64,000 nt of DNA, taken from contig NZ_CP046973.1 in NCBI RefSeq assembly GCF_009792235.1, positions 186,001-250,000 of the forward strand, given 5' to 3'. The notes beneath the pieces were generated by a model. The model was not told the origin of the DNA and made no database searches. It worked only from the letters and a program-made list of their open reading frames with translations. Of this stretch, positions 63,234 through 64,000 are shown piece after piece (the first letter of the stretch is position 1; each line of letters starts with the position of its first letter). The position numbers and the translations under genes are program-made. The stretch is from Microcystis aeruginosa FD4. Its GTDB lineage: Bacteria; Cyanobacteriota; Cyanobacteriia; Cyanobacteriales; Microcystaceae.

Positions 63234-64000
63234 TTGTTGCAATTAGCTAAAATTGGTCGTTTGATCGCTCTTGGTTGCTTGGGAACGATACTGACTAGCT
63301 TTCCTGTCCTCTCGGCCGAGAGAATCACTTTTATCTTACCGCCCTTTAGTCGTACCCTAGAAATTAGTTCCCTAGAAAACTTTGTCGAGACTGGCAGAAT
63401 TGACGCTAATCTAAGACAATATTTAGGTAATACCACGCCGGAACAACAAAGAGAATTTCGGCAAGCTTTAACCACAAGTAAAGAAATTAATCCCGTCCTG
63501 ATCTCGCGCTTTTTTAACACCACAATGGGGGAAGATATCCTCAACCTTTTAGGGGGACTGATCACCATTCAAGGGGATATTAATGGTAAATTTGCCCTGC
63601 GTTCTGCCCTAATTAAATCAGCTTTTGAACCAGGAGGGGTAACTATTCTTAACCTGCTGCGTAATCTGCCCACTAATATGCAGATTGATGTGACAAAAGT
63701 GGCAAGATTAGCCCGGGCGATCGATATCGTCCTGAAAGCGACCACAGTATTTACGGAACAGGTGGCGCAATTATCTTTAGAAGAAGCGAAAAAGGCCAGT
63801 GAAATTAATTTTACCGCCATGACCGACCCCCGACAACCAGGCCCCCAACAAGTGGAACAAATGCGGCTGGATTTAACCGATAGCCGTCGTCAGAGGGAAC
63901 TTTATCTGATCATTGTCAAACCCAAGGGGCAATTAACCCAGAAAACCCCCGTTATCGTCTTTTCCCACGGTTTAGCTTCCCGTCCTGAAGATTTTGTCCG
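63234..64000 (+). CDS. DUF1400-alpha/beta hydrolase, partial
   Basis: The open frame begins at a TTG at 63234 with AGGAGG (63219-63224) ten bases upstream and no in-frame ATG, and runs off the window. It has a signal peptide (LIALGCLGTILTSFPVLSAE), a DUF1400 region (SRTLEISSLENFVETGRIDA), and the start of an alpha/beta hydrolase (VIVFSHGLASRPEDF). It would be an exported lipase- or esterase-like protein. The catalytic serine lies beyond the window. Confidence 0.8.
   Translation, partial: MLQLAKIGRLIALGCLGTILTSFPVLSAERITFILPPFSRTLEISSLENFVETGRIDANLRQYLGNTTPEQQREFRQALTTSKEINPVLISRFFNTTMGEDILNLLGGLITIQGDINGKFALRSALIKSAFEPGGVTILNLLRNLPTNMQIDVTKVARLARAIDIVLKATTVFTEQVAQLSLEEAKKASEINFTAMTDPRQPGPQQVEQMRLDLTDSRRQRELYLIIVKPKGQLTQKTPVIVFSHGLASRPEDFV

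Overview
The window looks like chromosome of a bloom-forming unicellular cyanobacterium, most probably Microcystis or a close relative. The evidence is dense GCGATCGC (HIP1-type) sites, cyanobacteria-restricted families (NrtS, ChpXY CO2 hydration protein, DUF1823, DUF3285, DUF4327, GUN4-domain proteins), low-to-moderate GC, and a very high load of insertion sequences, MITEs, toxin-antitoxin modules and short G/C-rich tandem arrays. No rRNA, tRNA or CRISPR array was recognised.

Layout. 1-12 kb: ion and solute transporters, a decayed ISKra4-like element, a Crp/Fnr regulator, a ParE-type toxin pair, a dynamin-like GTPase, a DUF4351 protein with a 12-bp tandem repeat, uvrB, and a repeat protein of unknown role. 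12-16 kb: a glycosyltransferase remnant beside two insertion sequences (a DDE element and an ISL3 element with an internal stop). 16-27 kb: a defence-like block with an EACC1-like small protein plus CHAT protease-STAND NTPase-GUN4 protein (frameshifted), a nuclease-methylase fused restriction-modification pair, a tnpB-less IS200/IS605 derivative in front of a frameshifted lepA, and an AAA ATPase/TOPRIM gene pair. 27-40 kb: mostly housekeeping (ABC exporter, hemB, methyltransferase, dgkA, ybeY, recQ) with a Septu-type ptuAB pair. 40-50.4 kb: an accessory island with an ISAzo13 element, GNAT fragment, VapC-type pair, two integron attC-like sites around a GC-rich cassette gene, several MITEs with readable target duplications, an IS5 element inside a 132-bp tandem repeat, an aspartic-protease pair, BrnTA, and a nested stack of VapC/TnpB/MITE/IS1634 remnants. 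50.4-64 kb: core-like genes again (nrtS, GUN4 protein, CO2 hydration protein, DMT transporter, two pseudopilins, hslO, a pentapeptide membrane protein, ppx, and a partial DUF1400 hydrolase).

How the parts fit. The accessory blocks look like defence and mobile-element deposits between conserved genes. Several genes carry single-base indels (lepA, a coiled-coil protein, the CHAT gene, the IS1634 transposase), three of them in homopolymers. These may be true pseudogenes, slippage sites or sequence errors, and reads would be needed to tell. The strongest candidates for uncommon biology are the EACC1/CHAT/STAND/GUN4 locus, the AAA/TOPRIM pair, and the integron-like cassette sites.
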